Assembly: GCA_964636985.1 (NCBI GenBank)
Contig: CAZWSX010000004.1
Span: forward strand, 1-64,000
Length of the DNA: 64,000 nucleotides
From: CAZWSX01 sp964636985
GTDB taxonomy: Bacteria > Planctomycetota > Planctomycetia > Pirellulales > Pirellulaceae
Direction: 5' to 3'
Below, one piece after another: positions 1 to 8,541 of this stretch. The notes beneath the pieces are model-generated. The model saw nothing but the letters and a program-made list of their open reading frames with translations, was not told where the DNA came from and did not search any database. Within the stretch, counting starts at the first letter, position 1, and each line of letters starts with the position of its first letter. Made by a program: the position numbers and the translations under genes.

Positions 1-62
<62 letters not shown>

Positions 63-71
63 TTTTCAAGT

Positions 72-100
72 AAGCCTAAGTCCTTGTGGGATTTAGGCTT
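72..100 (+). terminator. Stem-loop just downstream of tRNA-Asp, possible terminator
   Basis: AAGCCTAAGTCC (72-83) pairs with GGATTTAGGCTT (89-100), a 12-bp stem with one G-T pair and a 5-base loop. It starts 10 bases after the tRNA. The following bases (GCGTCGTTTCTTGG) are only weakly T-rich, so it may be an imperfect intrinsic terminator or a 3' processing structure. Confidence 0.45.
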
Positions 101-124
101 GCGTCGTTTCTTGGGGAAGGTTTA

Positions 125-150
125 GGCCACGGGCTGAAAATCCGTGTGCC
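125..150 (-). repeat. Imperfect hairpin of the GGCAC..CCGTG type
   Basis: Read on the minus strand this is GGCACACGGATTTTC followed by AGCCCGTGGCC. It resembles the perfect hairpin at 20631-20653 (GGCACGGATTTTC then GATCCGTGCC). Both lie shortly 3' of a minus-strand stop codon (229 here). It may be a repeated 3'-end element or a weak terminator. Confidence 0.4.
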
Positions 151-228
151 GAGCGGTCCCAACGTTTGGGGCACTCGCGGCCACGAAACGCTAGTGAACG
201 ATTGGGAAGGATTTTCTCGCCCCCAGAG

Positions 229-909
229 TCAATAATCGCAGGCCAGGCGGGCATAGCGTCGGTCAAACCTCGCTTCGGCCATTCTTCTGATTTCGTCGCG
301 CGTCTTCTGTTGGGCCGTGCCAGACAGCGCGAGACCGGCGAGATACTTTTCGCGAATCAGGGCCATCGGACCGGAACGGTCCGTGTTCTTGGTCATTCGC
401 CCCTCGTCAAACACCAATTCGCGTACCGTTCTGTATTCCCATGCGGACGCAAATCCATCGGCCAAGAAAATCGTCCGAAGACGTCCGTGTCCTAGGAGCA
501 ACCCGCCCGAGTAGCCGACGAGGTAATCAAGGTTGGTGTAGTGGTTATTGAAGTTGAGCCTCGTGTAGAGGTGATCTTGTGGCTTGGGAGTGACACCGTT
601 GAGCATGGGACCCTGGAGGTCTGAATAGGGTGGGCCGTCTTCGGAAAGCAGATTTGCACGCAGCACCCGAAGGACCAGGCGACCTGCTGATAGGGCGTAT
701 TCGGAATGGTAACCGCGCCAACATGACGTGCTCGGCCTCGAGGGTGTCGCACCCAACATTGCAGGAGCATCAAACGGTTCATCCTCGCTCCATTCCAGGA
801 GGTTGTACCTGCGGCCATATAATCGAAACCAATCGCTGATTTGACCAGTCACAAGAAGGGACCTTGTATCGAAGGGCTCAACTCGTCGTCGGAGAACATG
901 CGCCTCCAC
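229..909 (-). CDS. Hypothetical protein, last gene of the DyP gene run
   Basis: A 226-residue protein that I do not recognise. It has no clear signal peptide or membrane segment. The middle is rich in aromatic and asparagine residues (LNFNNHYTNLDYLVGYSGG, around 118-136), and the C-terminal third is charged and helical. The start is GTG at 909, eight bases after the stop of the upstream membrane gene, which supports co-transcription and translational coupling. It is the 3'-most member of ten co-directional genes and is followed by an imperfect hairpin. The function is unknown; the main support for it being real is the continuous sensible frame and tight spacing. Confidence 0.6.
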   Translation of the reverse strand: MEAHVLRRRVEPFDTRSLLVTGQISDWFRLYGRRYNLLEWSEDEPFDAPAMLGATPSRPSTSCWRGYHSEYALSAGRLVLRVLRANLLSEDGPPYSDLQGPMLNGVTPKPQDHLYTRLNFNNHYTNLDYLVGYSGGLLLGHGRLRTIFLADGFASAWEYRTVRELVFDEGRMTKNTDRSGPMALIREKYLAGLALSGTAQQKTRDEIRRMAEARFDRRYARLACDY

Positions 910-917
910 TCACACTT

Positions 918-1424
918 CTATCGCCCCCGATCTCTCGATTTTTGCCGGCCGCGTTGGCCGCTTGGTTCGCTTTGCCATTTGGCTTCCAGCGTGAGCAGCG
1001 AGATCATTCCGCTTCCCAGCACCATGATCCCGATGCTGGTGCTCCAGAGCCAATAGCCCGGGCCGTGGCCCGTGATTCTCGCCGCAGTTCCGCCGGTGGT
1101 GCTGGGGAACGCTTCGTACAGCAGAAAGCCCATCGACAGTCCCAGGGCCGCGATGGCCGGTACGACCGCGAGATCGCGCGTCGGGCGGTACAGCATCATC
1201 CACCATGACGCCAAGAGGAGCGGATTGGCCAACCAATTGAATACGCCCAGGTGCATCGCCATCCAGCCGTATAACACGATTAGATAGCTAGGCTTCCATT
1301 CCCAAGGGGTTTCGGTCGAGACATAAAACGAATCGTTCGGCAAGCTGACCGCGAATACGGCGACGCTCGTGGCGACGAAAACCATACTAAGGAACGACCG
1401 CACCTGGCGAGAATTATCAAGCAT
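918..1424 (-). CDS. Multi-pass membrane protein, unknown function
   Basis: 168 residues with about four hydrophobic segments: one near the N terminus (about 12-28), a long one covering roughly 46-80, one near 86-106 and one near 125-147. The C-terminal tail is short, polar and basic (RGRQKSRDRGR). I do not recognise a family; the layout suggests a small inner-membrane protein. It lies 58 bases after the DUF4239 gene and 8 bases before the terminal hypothetical gene, so it belongs to the same transcription unit. ATG start at 1424. Confidence 0.65.
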   Translation of the reverse strand: MLDNSRQVRSFLSMVFVATSVAVFAVSLPNDSFYVSTETPWEWKPSYLIVLYGWMAMHLGVFNWLANPLLLASWWMMLYRPTRDLAVVPAIAALGLSMGFLLYEAFPSTTGGTAARITGHGPGYWLWSTSIGIMVLGSGMISLLTLEAKWQSEPSGQRGRQKSRDRGR

Positions 1425-1482
1425 CTTGGGCCCCCCGGATGCTTAGGATTGTAGATGCTTTGAATTGTAATAGAGCTGAACG

Positions 1483-2262
1483 CTAAGGTTTCACCTCTTT
1501 CATGGATTCCTGCAAGTCGAGCAGCGGTTTTTGGCTGACACGGAGCAACCCCTGCTGGCTGCGGTCGAGGTCGGTGATCAGGTAGAGGACGCACGCGAAT
1601 GAAAGGATCAAGGCTAATGCTGTTGGTGAGCGTTGCTGAGTGGTAAGCCCTGCCTGGTAGCCGACCGAAGAAACTCCCAGAGTAGCCAGGAAGTACAGAG
1701 CGGCCCACAGCACCACGGGAATGCGGCTGCGACCATCGTGCAGGCGGGTTTCGTGCAGATCGATGACCTCGTTCAGCGACTGGATGTAAAGCCCGGTCGA
1801 GATGGTATCGGCCTTCTCTCTGACGGTAACGGCGTGGCCCCACAATAAACCATGCAATTCGTTCGATCGTTTTATTGCCATGGCCATGTCGCGCAACTCG
1901 ACGCCGCGCAGCCGGACATCGACGTACTCTCGCAGCAGGCGGGCGGACTCAGATTGTTCCGGCTGAGGCAGGAAGCGAGTCCGCAGCCAAGTTGTGCCGA
2001 TGGCATTGGCTTCGTCGAGCACGCTTCGCCGCCGAGCATCGAACCGCGAGGCGGCCAGGCTAAAAGTAAAACCTAAGACGAGCGCCACCAAGCCGAGAAT
2101 CGAGGCGACCATCGCTCCGGCAACCTGCTCACGCTCGTCAGGGACATGGGCCTTTCGCCACTGGCCGAAACGAAAGCCGCCTTCCATGCCCGCACAAAAT
2201 ATGAAAATGATGGAAGCGAGAATGCCCCAAAGCGGAATCGAGTCGAGAAGTTCGGGTTGCAT
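1483..2262 (-). CDS. DUF4239-type (bestrophin-like) membrane protein
   Basis: 259 residues. Two N-terminal membrane segments (about 10-27 and 47-69) flank a basic loop, followed by a soluble helical part starting with the family-like stretch FDARRRSVLDEANAIGTTW (about 74-92), then two C-terminal segments (about 183-203 and 213-230). This 2+2 layout with a conserved LDEANAIGTTWLR core matches the DUF4239/bestrophin-like family, whose role is not established; an ion-channel-like function has been suggested by fold only. ATG start at 2262 and 20 bases from the upstream gene. Confident as a gene and family, not as a function. Confidence 0.8.
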   Translation of the reverse strand: MQPELLDSIPLWGILASIIFIFCAGMEGGFRFGQWRKAHVPDEREQVAGAMVASILGLVALVLGFTFSLAASRFDARRRSVLDEANAIGTTWLRTRFLPQPEQSESARLLREYVDVRLRGVELRDMAMAIKRSNELHGLLWGHAVTVREKADTISTGLYIQSLNEVIDLHETRLHDGRSRIPVVLWAALYFLATLGVSSVGYQAGLTTQQRSPTALALILSFACVLYLITDLDRSQQGLLRVSQKPLLDLQESMKEVKP

Positions 2263-2282
2263 AGAGGGTGGTGAAGATAAAG

Positions 2283-3308
2283 TTAGGCGCCGGTCCTCAA
2301 TGTTGCCATGTTGCGCCAGAAATGTTGAAGGCTTTCGGTTCCACCGAAGAGCGTGGTGAAGTGGGTCGAGTCAGCAAGCACGATATCGCCGGCGCGATTG
2401 CCGGCCGGCGACATCCAAATCAAGGCGTTGAATTCTTTATTGCCTGCCGCCGAGAAAGGATGCGGCCGATCGAGGTCGATCGGTTGACGGGCAAGCACAT
2501 GGACCGAGTTTTGGTCAGCGGCAGTCAGGGCGTAATGCGGCAGATGAAGGTGGAAGTTGAACGTCGTCACGTTGCGCAGTAACCCAAGATGGTCGAGATC
2601 TGGATTCGTGGTGAGAGGGGCGATTTGCTTGGTTCCTTCGACGACCGCCGGGCGCAAGCCGAATTGATTCAAAACCGGGACATCAAGGGCCTTCATCAAC
2701 GACCTGGTGTATTGCCCGAATCGTTGCTGCCGCGGCACCAATTCGTCGCCGTGATGTTTGTATTCCATCTGACGTTGCTTCATGTCGTCTGTGAAGCCCA
2801 CGTCGTGGTGCGGCGCTAAGAGCAGGCAGGTTCCTTCACGCTTCAGCCACTGGCGAATCGCTTCGATTTCGGCCGGGTCCGCTTCCTGTTCAGCCACCAG
2901 GTGATCGAGGCCGAAGACCATTAGCGTATCGGTGTCGGCCAGGACGCGCTCGTCGATCGGCAACTTGTAGCCCGCCTGGTCGATCCTTTGATAGATGGCG
3001 ACGGGCTGGCCGGTTGTCTGGCCGACGACACGTTGAAACTCGAGCGTCGAGCGATGGAACAATTCGAGTGTGCCAGCGATGCCCTGCAGAAAATTCATCT
3101 TGTCCCACTGGGCACCCTCGAACGCGGGCCACGCGACACGCCGGACTTCGCTGATGGTGGAAAAGCGATTGTCGAGGTCCGTGGTATCGCGATTGACTTC
3201 CCAGGGATAGCTCCACGTCCAATAGATGCTGATGCGGCGTTTCCCAGGCGCGTAAGGGCGTGCGACATGGTTTTGGTTGTACGTTCGGCCGGTGGGCGCG
3301 GTCGTCAT
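2283..3308 (-). CDS. Hypothetical cytosolic protein with an amidotransferase-like alpha/beta layout
   Basis: 341 residues, no signal peptide. The pattern of short hydrophobic strands (TLMVFGLDHL around 127-136, GTCLLLAPHHDVGF around 158-171) and several His-rich turns suggests a Rossmann-like or class-I-amidotransferase-like fold such as seen in ThuA/DUF4350 proteins, but I cannot see a catalytic Cys-His pair. That assignment is a weak inference. The gene lies 20 bases upstream of the DUF4239 gene and 37 bases after the FAD oxidoreductase, so it is part of the DyP run. ATG start at 3308. Confidence 0.6.
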   Translation of the reverse strand: MTTAPTGRTYNQNHVARPYAPGKRRISIYWTWSYPWEVNRDTTDLDNRFSTISEVRRVAWPAFEGAQWDKMNFLQGIAGTLELFHRSTLEFQRVVGQTTGQPVAIYQRIDQAGYKLPIDERVLADTDTLMVFGLDHLVAEQEADPAEIEAIRQWLKREGTCLLLAPHHDVGFTDDMKQRQMEYKHHGDELVPRQQRFGQYTRSLMKALDVPVLNQFGLRPAVVEGTKQIAPLTTNPDLDHLGLLRNVTTFNFHLHLPHYALTAADQNSVHVLARQPIDLDRPHPFSAAGNKEFNALIWMSPAGNRAGDIVLADSTHFTTLFGGTESLQHFWRNMATLRTGA

Positions 3309-3345
3309 TTGTTGCCTCGCGATATTGGGACTTAGGAGTATCGTA

Positions 3346-4767
3346 TTAGGTCGGCTGCCAAAAATCCTCTCGATTAAGTTGTCTTGTCACGGCGGCCGCT
3401 ACGCGACCGAGAATGCCGGCGTATGTTGGAAACGAAAGTGGCACGTGGGCCAGCTCATCGACTCGCATTCCGGCGGTCATCGCAACGGCTGCGACCTGCG
3501 TGATCTCGACCGCGCGTTCGCCGACGACATGGCAACCGAGAATCTTGTGCGTTGTGCGGTCGACAAGCAGTTTGCAAAAGCCGAACGTTCGGCCATCGAT
3601 GATAGTACGCGTGGTCGCGGCGAACCGGCTTGTCGAGGCCACCACGTCATACGTCGCTCGGGCCTGAGATTCGGTTAACCCCACCTGGGCGTATTCCGGG
3701 TCGGTGAAGCTGCCGATCGGATTCGCCCCTTCCGGTAGCGTCATGGTGGAACCGCGTACCGCGTTGGTCGCGGCCAAAAAGCCATCCTGAATCGCGGGTG
3801 GGACTAGCAACAGGCGGCCCGTGACATCGCCAGCGGCGAAAACGTGAGACGCGGACGTTTGCAGGTAGGGATCGACTCGCACAAAGCCCCGCGCATCGGT
3901 CTCGACTCCCGCCGCCGCGAGGTTGAGTCCGGACGTGTTTGCTTGCCAGCCAACCGCAACGACGGCGAGCGATGCTTCCGCGGTACGGTGTTCGCCGTCG
4001 CGGGAGTAGTTCATTCGCACGCCGCTGGCTGTTTTCTCGAACGATTCAATGTCCCCGAAGTCTTCCTGCACGACAATTCCATCGCTGCGGAATGCGGAGG
4101 CAACGGCCGCCGAAACGTCTTTGTCTTCCGTAGGCAAAATGCGCGGGCCGCGTTGGAACAACTGGACGTTAGAACCGAACGCGTTAAAGACTGAAGCTAC
4201 TTGTGCCCCGGTAGCGCCTCCCCCAATCACCAGCATCGACGGTGGCACCGAGGACAGCCCCCAGGCATCGCTGTGCGTGTTTGTGAACTCGAAACCGGGA
4301 ACATCGAGCCGCCGGTTCATTCCGCCCGTGCAGAGGATGATCTTCTGCGCTTGCAATCGCAAACCGGTCGCAGTTTCAATCATGTTGGGATCGACGAACC
4401 TTGCGTTGCCGGCGTGTTCGTGCACGGACACGCCTAACGAATCGATCTGCTGGCGCCATGTGGCACAGGCTTGCACGTCGTAAACCACCTCGCGGACCCG
4501 CGCGAGGAGCCGAGAGTAATCGAGCAACGGTTCGCTGACTTCAATGCCGTACTGCCCGAGCTGTCGCGCCTCGCGCAACAACCTCGCTGCGTGGGCCAAC
4601 GTTCGCACGGGTACAGGACCGTCGTTGGCCGCCATACCTCCGAAAGCATCGCGGGTGACAAGTGCGGTGCGAGCGCCTAGGTCTGCGGCGCGCAAAGCCG
4701 CGACGACGCCCGCCGGGCCGGCGCCAATGACAAGGACTTCAAAAGATAAGTCGCCTTGTGTCGTCAT
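3346..4767 (-). CDS. FAD/NAD(P)-dependent oxidoreductase of the disulfide-reductase fold, lacking the redox disulfide
   Basis: 473 residues from ATG 4767; the frame could extend 40 codons upstream, but that would run into the porin gene and the N-terminal motif starts right after 4767. FAD-binding GAGPAG lies at 15-20, a second dinucleotide motif IGGGATGAQVA comes mid-protein, and the FAD-contacting AAGDVTG near the C-terminal third. The site that should carry the CxxxxC pair reads GGMAANDGPVPVRTL (43-57), with Ala46 and Pro51 where cysteines belong. The C-terminal His-Glu dyad region reads SFPTYAG instead of HPTLSE. So it has the mercuric-reductase/lipoamide-dehydrogenase/SthA fold but cannot act as a disulfide reductase. 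It may pass hydride to quinone or another acceptor. It starts 20 bases after the porin. Confidence 0.85.
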   Translation of the reverse strand: MTTQGDLSFEVLVIGAGPAGVVAALRAADLGARTALVTRDAFGGMAANDGPVPVRTLAHAARLLREARQLGQYGIEVSEPLLDYSRLLARVREVVYDVQACATWRQQIDSLGVSVHEHAGNARFVDPNMIETATGLRLQAQKIILCTGGMNRRLDVPGFEFTNTHSDAWGLSSVPPSMLVIGGGATGAQVASVFNAFGSNVQLFQRGPRILPTEDKDVSAAVASAFRSDGIVVQEDFGDIESFEKTASGVRMNYSRDGEHRTAEASLAVVAVGWQANTSGLNLAAAGVETDARGFVRVDPYLQTSASHVFAAGDVTGRLLLVPPAIQDGFLAATNAVRGSTMTLPEGANPIGSFTDPEYAQVGLTESQARATYDVVASTSRFAATTRTIIDGRTFGFCKLLVDRTTHKILGCHVVGERAVEITQVAAVAMTAGMRVDELAHVPLSFPTYAGILGRVAAAVTRQLNREDFWQPT

Positions 4768-4787
4768 GTTGACGAATTCGCGAGTGG

Positions 4788-6113
4788 TTAAAAGTCGGCT
4801 TTGAGCCGCGCGCCGACAACAATTGCTCTGTCCAGGTTGTTTGTGCTTGGTTCGACGAATTGCATGTCGAACGTAAGGTGGCACCACCGCGCCAGGGCGG
4901 CATTGTAAAACAGCTCGACCCCTTGCTCGTCGCGTTGGGCGAGCCCTGGCGGTGCGAGCGGTCCCGACAACAGGCGTTTGAACTCATCCGACAAACCGAC
5001 GTGGAAGTAGCCGATTCCGATCGTGTCTTGCTGTCGGCCGGGCACTATGCCGTTTCCGCTCACGCCGAACGTCATATTCCACTCGATCGGATTCGGATTG
5101 CCATCCGAGAGGCCCGTCATCCCGAAGATGCCCCATCCGATGTTCGGGTCGGACTCGCTCATCCACAGGTATTGATCGAAGTTGTACCACAACGCCCAGG
5201 AACCCGACTTTTTCCCGGCGACAATCCCTTGGCCGGGCACGATCACAAAGGAAGCTGGATCGACAGAGGTAAACGATCGGCTGTTCCAATTGACGCCGAA
5301 GTTGTGATGTCCTGGTAAATCGAACGGGGCAATGGGAACCTTGATGGTGCCGGAGAGGAGCACTCCTTCCGCGAAGAGTCTATTCAAATCGACCGTGGTC
5401 GCGTGGTTGTCGGGGTCGCGGACGATGAAGGTGAAAATGGGCTCCTCATCGCGCATCACGGTGAACCCCGTTCCGTAGGTCGAATAGGGAACAGTTCGGG
5501 CGTTGATGATATTCGCGACGATGGCGCTATTCATGAACCGCTCGAGCCCGTTTCGGCCGGTGAAGTTGAGCACGAAGTCGTCTAGCGAATTGATCTTTCC
5601 CGCGAACACCACGAGGTTGTCCGACAGAGACTGCGACGCAATCAGCCGAGTGATAGCGGTGGCTTCTCCCTCCTTAGGAAACGCCATATTGAAATTGGCG
5701 AAGGTGAGAAAGCCGCTTGCCGTGTTGACATCCTCGCCGTAGCGCGTTTCCGCGTGCATGGAAACTTGAAACCCATCGCAAAGCATCGCTTTACCGCCGT
5801 CGAGGTTCAGGTAGTAATCGACCTTTCCGCCGTACGCGAAAGTCTGTTCTTCGCCTCCTCTAGCGACCCCCTGGTAGAACTGCGTCAGATTTGTGTCGAA
5901 GGTGAAGCCCCGATCAGCCCAAAGATCACGCCTGCCAAACCAGTTGCCCGTCAGCTTGTCGCGCTCGTCTGACGAATCGGCCAATAGGGGCGTTGGCGCA
6001 TCGCCGTCGTAGGCAACCACTGCCGGGCAGTTGAACAGGGTTGGCAAGCAACACAATGCCGCGACGAAGGCGATTCCGCCTGCAAGTCTCGGCAAGGTTT
6101 GCGTAACCGGCAT
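4788..6113 (-). CDS. Carbohydrate porin, OprB family
   Basis: 441 residues from ATG 6113 (a TTG 30 bases upstream is less likely). A signal peptide covers about 1-33, ending near PAVVA. The mature start contains the OprB-type stretch LTGNWFGRRDLWADRG, then repeated amphipathic strands with GYFHVGLSDEF and NPIEWNMTFGV-like segments, and the chain ends in Phe (ARLKADF), as outer-membrane barrels do. OprB porins are channels for sugars and other small solutes. Its place between the DyP peroxidase and the FAD oxidoreductase suggests uptake of, or protection from, a small substrate. The 108-base gap upstream is the largest in this gene run and could hold an extra promoter. Confidence 0.85.
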   Translation of the reverse strand: MPVTQTLPRLAGGIAFVAALCCLPTLFNCPAVVAYDGDAPTPLLADSSDERDKLTGNWFGRRDLWADRGFTFDTNLTQFYQGVARGGEEQTFAYGGKVDYYLNLDGGKAMLCDGFQVSMHAETRYGEDVNTASGFLTFANFNMAFPKEGEATAITRLIASQSLSDNLVVFAGKINSLDDFVLNFTGRNGLERFMNSAIVANIINARTVPYSTYGTGFTVMRDEEPIFTFIVRDPDNHATTVDLNRLFAEGVLLSGTIKVPIAPFDLPGHHNFGVNWNSRSFTSVDPASFVIVPGQGIVAGKKSGSWALWYNFDQYLWMSESDPNIGWGIFGMTGLSDGNPNPIEWNMTFGVSGNGIVPGRQQDTIGIGYFHVGLSDEFKRLLSGPLAPPGLAQRDEQGVELFYNAALARWCHLTFDMQFVEPSTNNLDRAIVVGARLKADF

Positions 6114-6221
6114 GGTCGGTTTCCAATGCGGGCCAGCCCGCAACTGAAGGCCGCTACAGTGTGAAGCTATTCCTGATTATCGACCTGTAACATTGAATTC
6201 GGGCGTTTTTCGCAAAGTCAT

Positions 6222-7538
6222 TTAGCCTCCCAGCATTGCCAGATACGTCAGAGCCTTGATTCCGGGGAGGAAGAAATAGGCTCCACCGCGGACGGTCGTG
6301 AAAGCTGGCAGCCCAATAATCTTTTTGCGGATAGGGCGCTTGGGGATCTTGAACTCTAAAGTGCCATCCTGATGTCCGATGAAGGGGTCGCGCTCGTTGC
6401 CGAGCTCGTGGAAGTTCTTGTCGTTGACCCAGACGTTTTGAGCGAACTCGAACTGACGAATCAGACTCGCGCAAATGACAAATGCCGCGAGGCCTCGCTC
6501 GACGCCGTCGTCCAGAACGCCTTCGGGGAGCGCCCTTCCGTACGTTGCTCCCCGGCGAATGATCCGGCGGCGGTTCATGTTCGCAGCCGTGTCGCGCGGG
6601 TTCATCCGGCGAATGTGCGCACCCAGCGGGACTGCGTATCCAAAGGGGTCCATTTCTTTGTAGTTAAAGTTGTTGTTTCGCTGCGGATCGGCACCAAGGG
6701 CTGGATCGTCCTTCTCGGGAGCCAGTACGAGCGGTGCACCGCTTCGCCAGCGCCCCATCAGTTTCGCGGCGATGAGCTCTTGCTCTTCGGGGGTCTGGCC
6801 GTTCGCACGGAGGAAGTCGCGAAACCTGCCGACGTGCTCCTCCATCCGCCGATAAGCTATGTAACTGCCGTTGCGCGACAGAATCTCGGGCTGCGGCATC
6901 CGTTGCTGCTGACCGAGTTCGTCTGGATACCCCAGCAGAAATTCGCCTGGCTTGAGGGGTGCACCGGAACCCGGCGTGGGTTCTTCACCAGAGCCTTCGA
7001 TCACCGGTTGCGACATGCGATCGCGATAGCCGAAGTGGTCGTGCGCGTAGTCTAATGGCGGTGTCGCTTCGAGATCGAGCGTCGACAGAGTTTCGACGCC
7101 TTCACAGCGTGCTAAAAGTTTGGCGTGTTCCTCGCGGCATCGTTCTCGCTCCTCACAGTCGCGAGCAAACAGGATCACGATGGCATGCAGGTCGGGGCTG
7201 GCGAGCCCACCTACCCAGTGGTCGGGGTGATTCTGCCCTTGATCGCCGAGCATCTCCGCACGGGCGACCATCCCCTGCCGAAACTCTTCGGGAAATGTGG
7301 CGAGCGATTCGTCATCGACGCCGAGCGCCCGCAGGCCATTCCATGTAAAGGCGACCGTGACCCAGCGCAAGTCCTTGGCGCCCGCGCGAATTTGCGCGAC
7401 CGATTGGACGGTCCGGCGAATTTCGTTCAGCCAGGCGCGTCCACCGGCGGCGTTGCGAAAGGTGAGGAACTCGTACCTGGCAGCAAGCGCGGGAGCGCGC
7501 ACAAGCATGATGTGCTGGATGTCGTCGAACTCGAGCAT
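6222..7538 (-). CDS. DyP-type heme peroxidase
   Basis: 438 residues, no signal peptide and no Tat motif, so probably cytoplasmic. The family signature region reads HFGYRDRMSQP (168-178), where Asp173 is the expected catalytic acid; the usual GxxDG is GYRDR here. A heme-ligand histidine is expected at His308 in GAHIRRMNPRD, and the distal arginine in RRIIRRGATYG (about 324-334). DyP enzymes oxidise dyes, phenols or porphyrins with hydrogen peroxide. The C terminus (TYLAMLGG) shows no encapsulin-targeting tail and no encapsulin gene is nearby. It lies 34 bases after the NTF2-like gene. The length fits the longer DyP subtypes. Confidence 0.92.
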   Translation of the reverse strand: MLEFDDIQHIMLVRAPALAARYEFLTFRNAAGGRAWLNEIRRTVQSVAQIRAGAKDLRWVTVAFTWNGLRALGVDDESLATFPEEFRQGMVARAEMLGDQGQNHPDHWVGGLASPDLHAIVILFARDCEERERCREEHAKLLARCEGVETLSTLDLEATPPLDYAHDHFGYRDRMSQPVIEGSGEEPTPGSGAPLKPGEFLLGYPDELGQQQRMPQPEILSRNGSYIAYRRMEEHVGRFRDFLRANGQTPEEQELIAAKLMGRWRSGAPLVLAPEKDDPALGADPQRNNNFNYKEMDPFGYAVPLGAHIRRMNPRDTAANMNRRRIIRRGATYGRALPEGVLDDGVERGLAAFVICASLIRQFEFAQNVWVNDKNFHELGNERDPFIGHQDGTLEFKIPKRPIRKKIIGLPAFTTVRGGAYFFLPGIKALTYLAMLGG

Positions 7539-7572
7539 AACTGCGTTTCCTGGCCTGCCGTTTCTCGCGCCG

Positions 7573-7974
7573 TTATTGAGAGCCTTTCATCCAGGCCCAC
7601 GCCGCGATGCGCCAGCCTTCGGGCAACTTTCGAAGGGCCACGGTAAAGGCCGCTCCGGTCTGCGTGACCTGCCGGCCGTGGATTTGAAACGACATTATCG
7701 CCGGAGCCACTACGTAGGCGGCATCACCCGTAATCTTGTTATGCGATGGCTCGCCCAGCGTCACGTGGTAACCGGAGGCGCCGTGTTCCTTACCTTCGAT
7801 CAGTACGTCGCGATACCAGTCCTGCGCGGCGGTCGGTCCCACCCACAAATGCGGCGCCATGCCGTCGAGAATGGACCCCGGGACGGCGAACATCGCCGCC
7901 ATCCCCTCGGCATCTCCGCGGTTAAACGCGTCGATGTAGTGATGCACCGCCGCCATCGGATCGGTCGTAGTCAT
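7573..7974 (-). CDS. SnoaL/NTF2-like small protein
   Basis: 133 residues from ATG 7974; a longer in-frame start would overlap the upstream gene by more than 100 bases and adds no family sequence. The pattern VHHYIDAFNRGDAEGMAAMF near the N terminus and WRIAAWAWMKGS at the end is typical of the NTF2-like cone fold, used by polyketide cyclases, isomerases and many small dimeric binding proteins. No catalytic set can be assigned. It sits 8 bases after the DyP-linked alpha/beta protein and 34 before the peroxidase, so it probably binds or processes the peroxidase substrate or product. Confidence 0.82.
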   Translation of the reverse strand: MTTTDPMAAVHHYIDAFNRGDAEGMAAMFAVPGSILDGMAPHLWVGPTAAQDWYRDVLIEGKEHGASGYHVTLGEPSHNKITGDAAYVVAPAIMSFQIHGRQVTQTGAAFTVALRKLPEGWRIAAWAWMKGSQ

Positions 7975-7982
7975 GGTGACCT

Positions 7983-8540
7983 CTATTGCATCTGGTCGAG
8001 CATGTTGGAGAAGGCATCCTTCAATTTGAGAGCCTTCTTGATTTCGTCGGCGCTGACAAATGGATACTCGCCGTACTCCAAGAAGCTTGGGCATTGGTGG
8101 TCGCGGACAAACTTGATAAACGCGGCAGAGTTGGTCTGCCAGTCTTCGGGAAAACCTTCCAGGTTTTCAAAGACTGTCTTGAGGCCCGTCTGCGTAAAGA
8201 TGCTCACGGCGTCTTCGGTGTACTTGTCGAAGTCCGTATCGAAGATCCCCTGGTACATGAAGTAGGTGTCGCCTTTGATATCGAAGAGCACCCAACGCAA
8301 GTAGTGAAGTTTCAAGACCGCCAGGCAGTCGGGCGTTGCCGCGACCGCCTTCTCGATGTTCTGGGCATAGTTGTAGAAGTTCTGCTTCGTGCCTGGCTTG
8401 ATCTTGGCCATGATGCTGAATCCGTAGCACGCCGGTGTCTTTGGAAAAACCGGTCCGTAACGCCCCTGCTCTTCCTTGTCTTTGTGATACCCGCCTTCGG
8501 GGATGGCCATCGCGGATGGCTTGGTCCAATCGTTCTGCAT
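7983..8540 (-). CDS. Conserved-looking alpha/beta protein linked to DyP peroxidase
   Basis: 185 residues from ATG 8540, one base after the upstream stop (TGA, T, ATG); an earlier in-frame ATG at 8573 would overlap that gene. The stretch LKLHYLRWVLFDIKGDTY followed by IFDTDFDKYTEDAVSIF looks like a ferredoxin-like (dimeric alpha/beta barrel) half of the kind that accompanies, or is fused to, some DyP peroxidases. I infer this from pattern memory and cannot name a Pfam family. There is no signal peptide. A role as partner or substrate-binding subunit of the peroxidase is plausible. Confidence 0.7.
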   Translation of the reverse strand: MQNDWTKPSAMAIPEGGYHKDKEEQGRYGPVFPKTPACYGFSIMAKIKPGTKQNFYNYAQNIEKAVAATPDCLAVLKLHYLRWVLFDIKGDTYFMYQGIFDTDFDKYTEDAVSIFTQTGLKTVFENLEGFPEDWQTNSAAFIKFVRDHQCPSFLEYGEYPFVSADEIKKALKLKDAFSNMLDQMQ

Positions 8541-8541
8541 A

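Noticed and set aside
166..495. 109-residue plus-strand frame
   Set aside because: It lies opposite the 229-909 gene, begins in non-coding sequence, and its product has no sensible pattern.
6154..6221. Possible separate promoter or terminator between the DyP peroxidase and porin genes
   Set aside because: I see no hairpin or convincing -35/-10; only the larger gap (108 bases) is notable.
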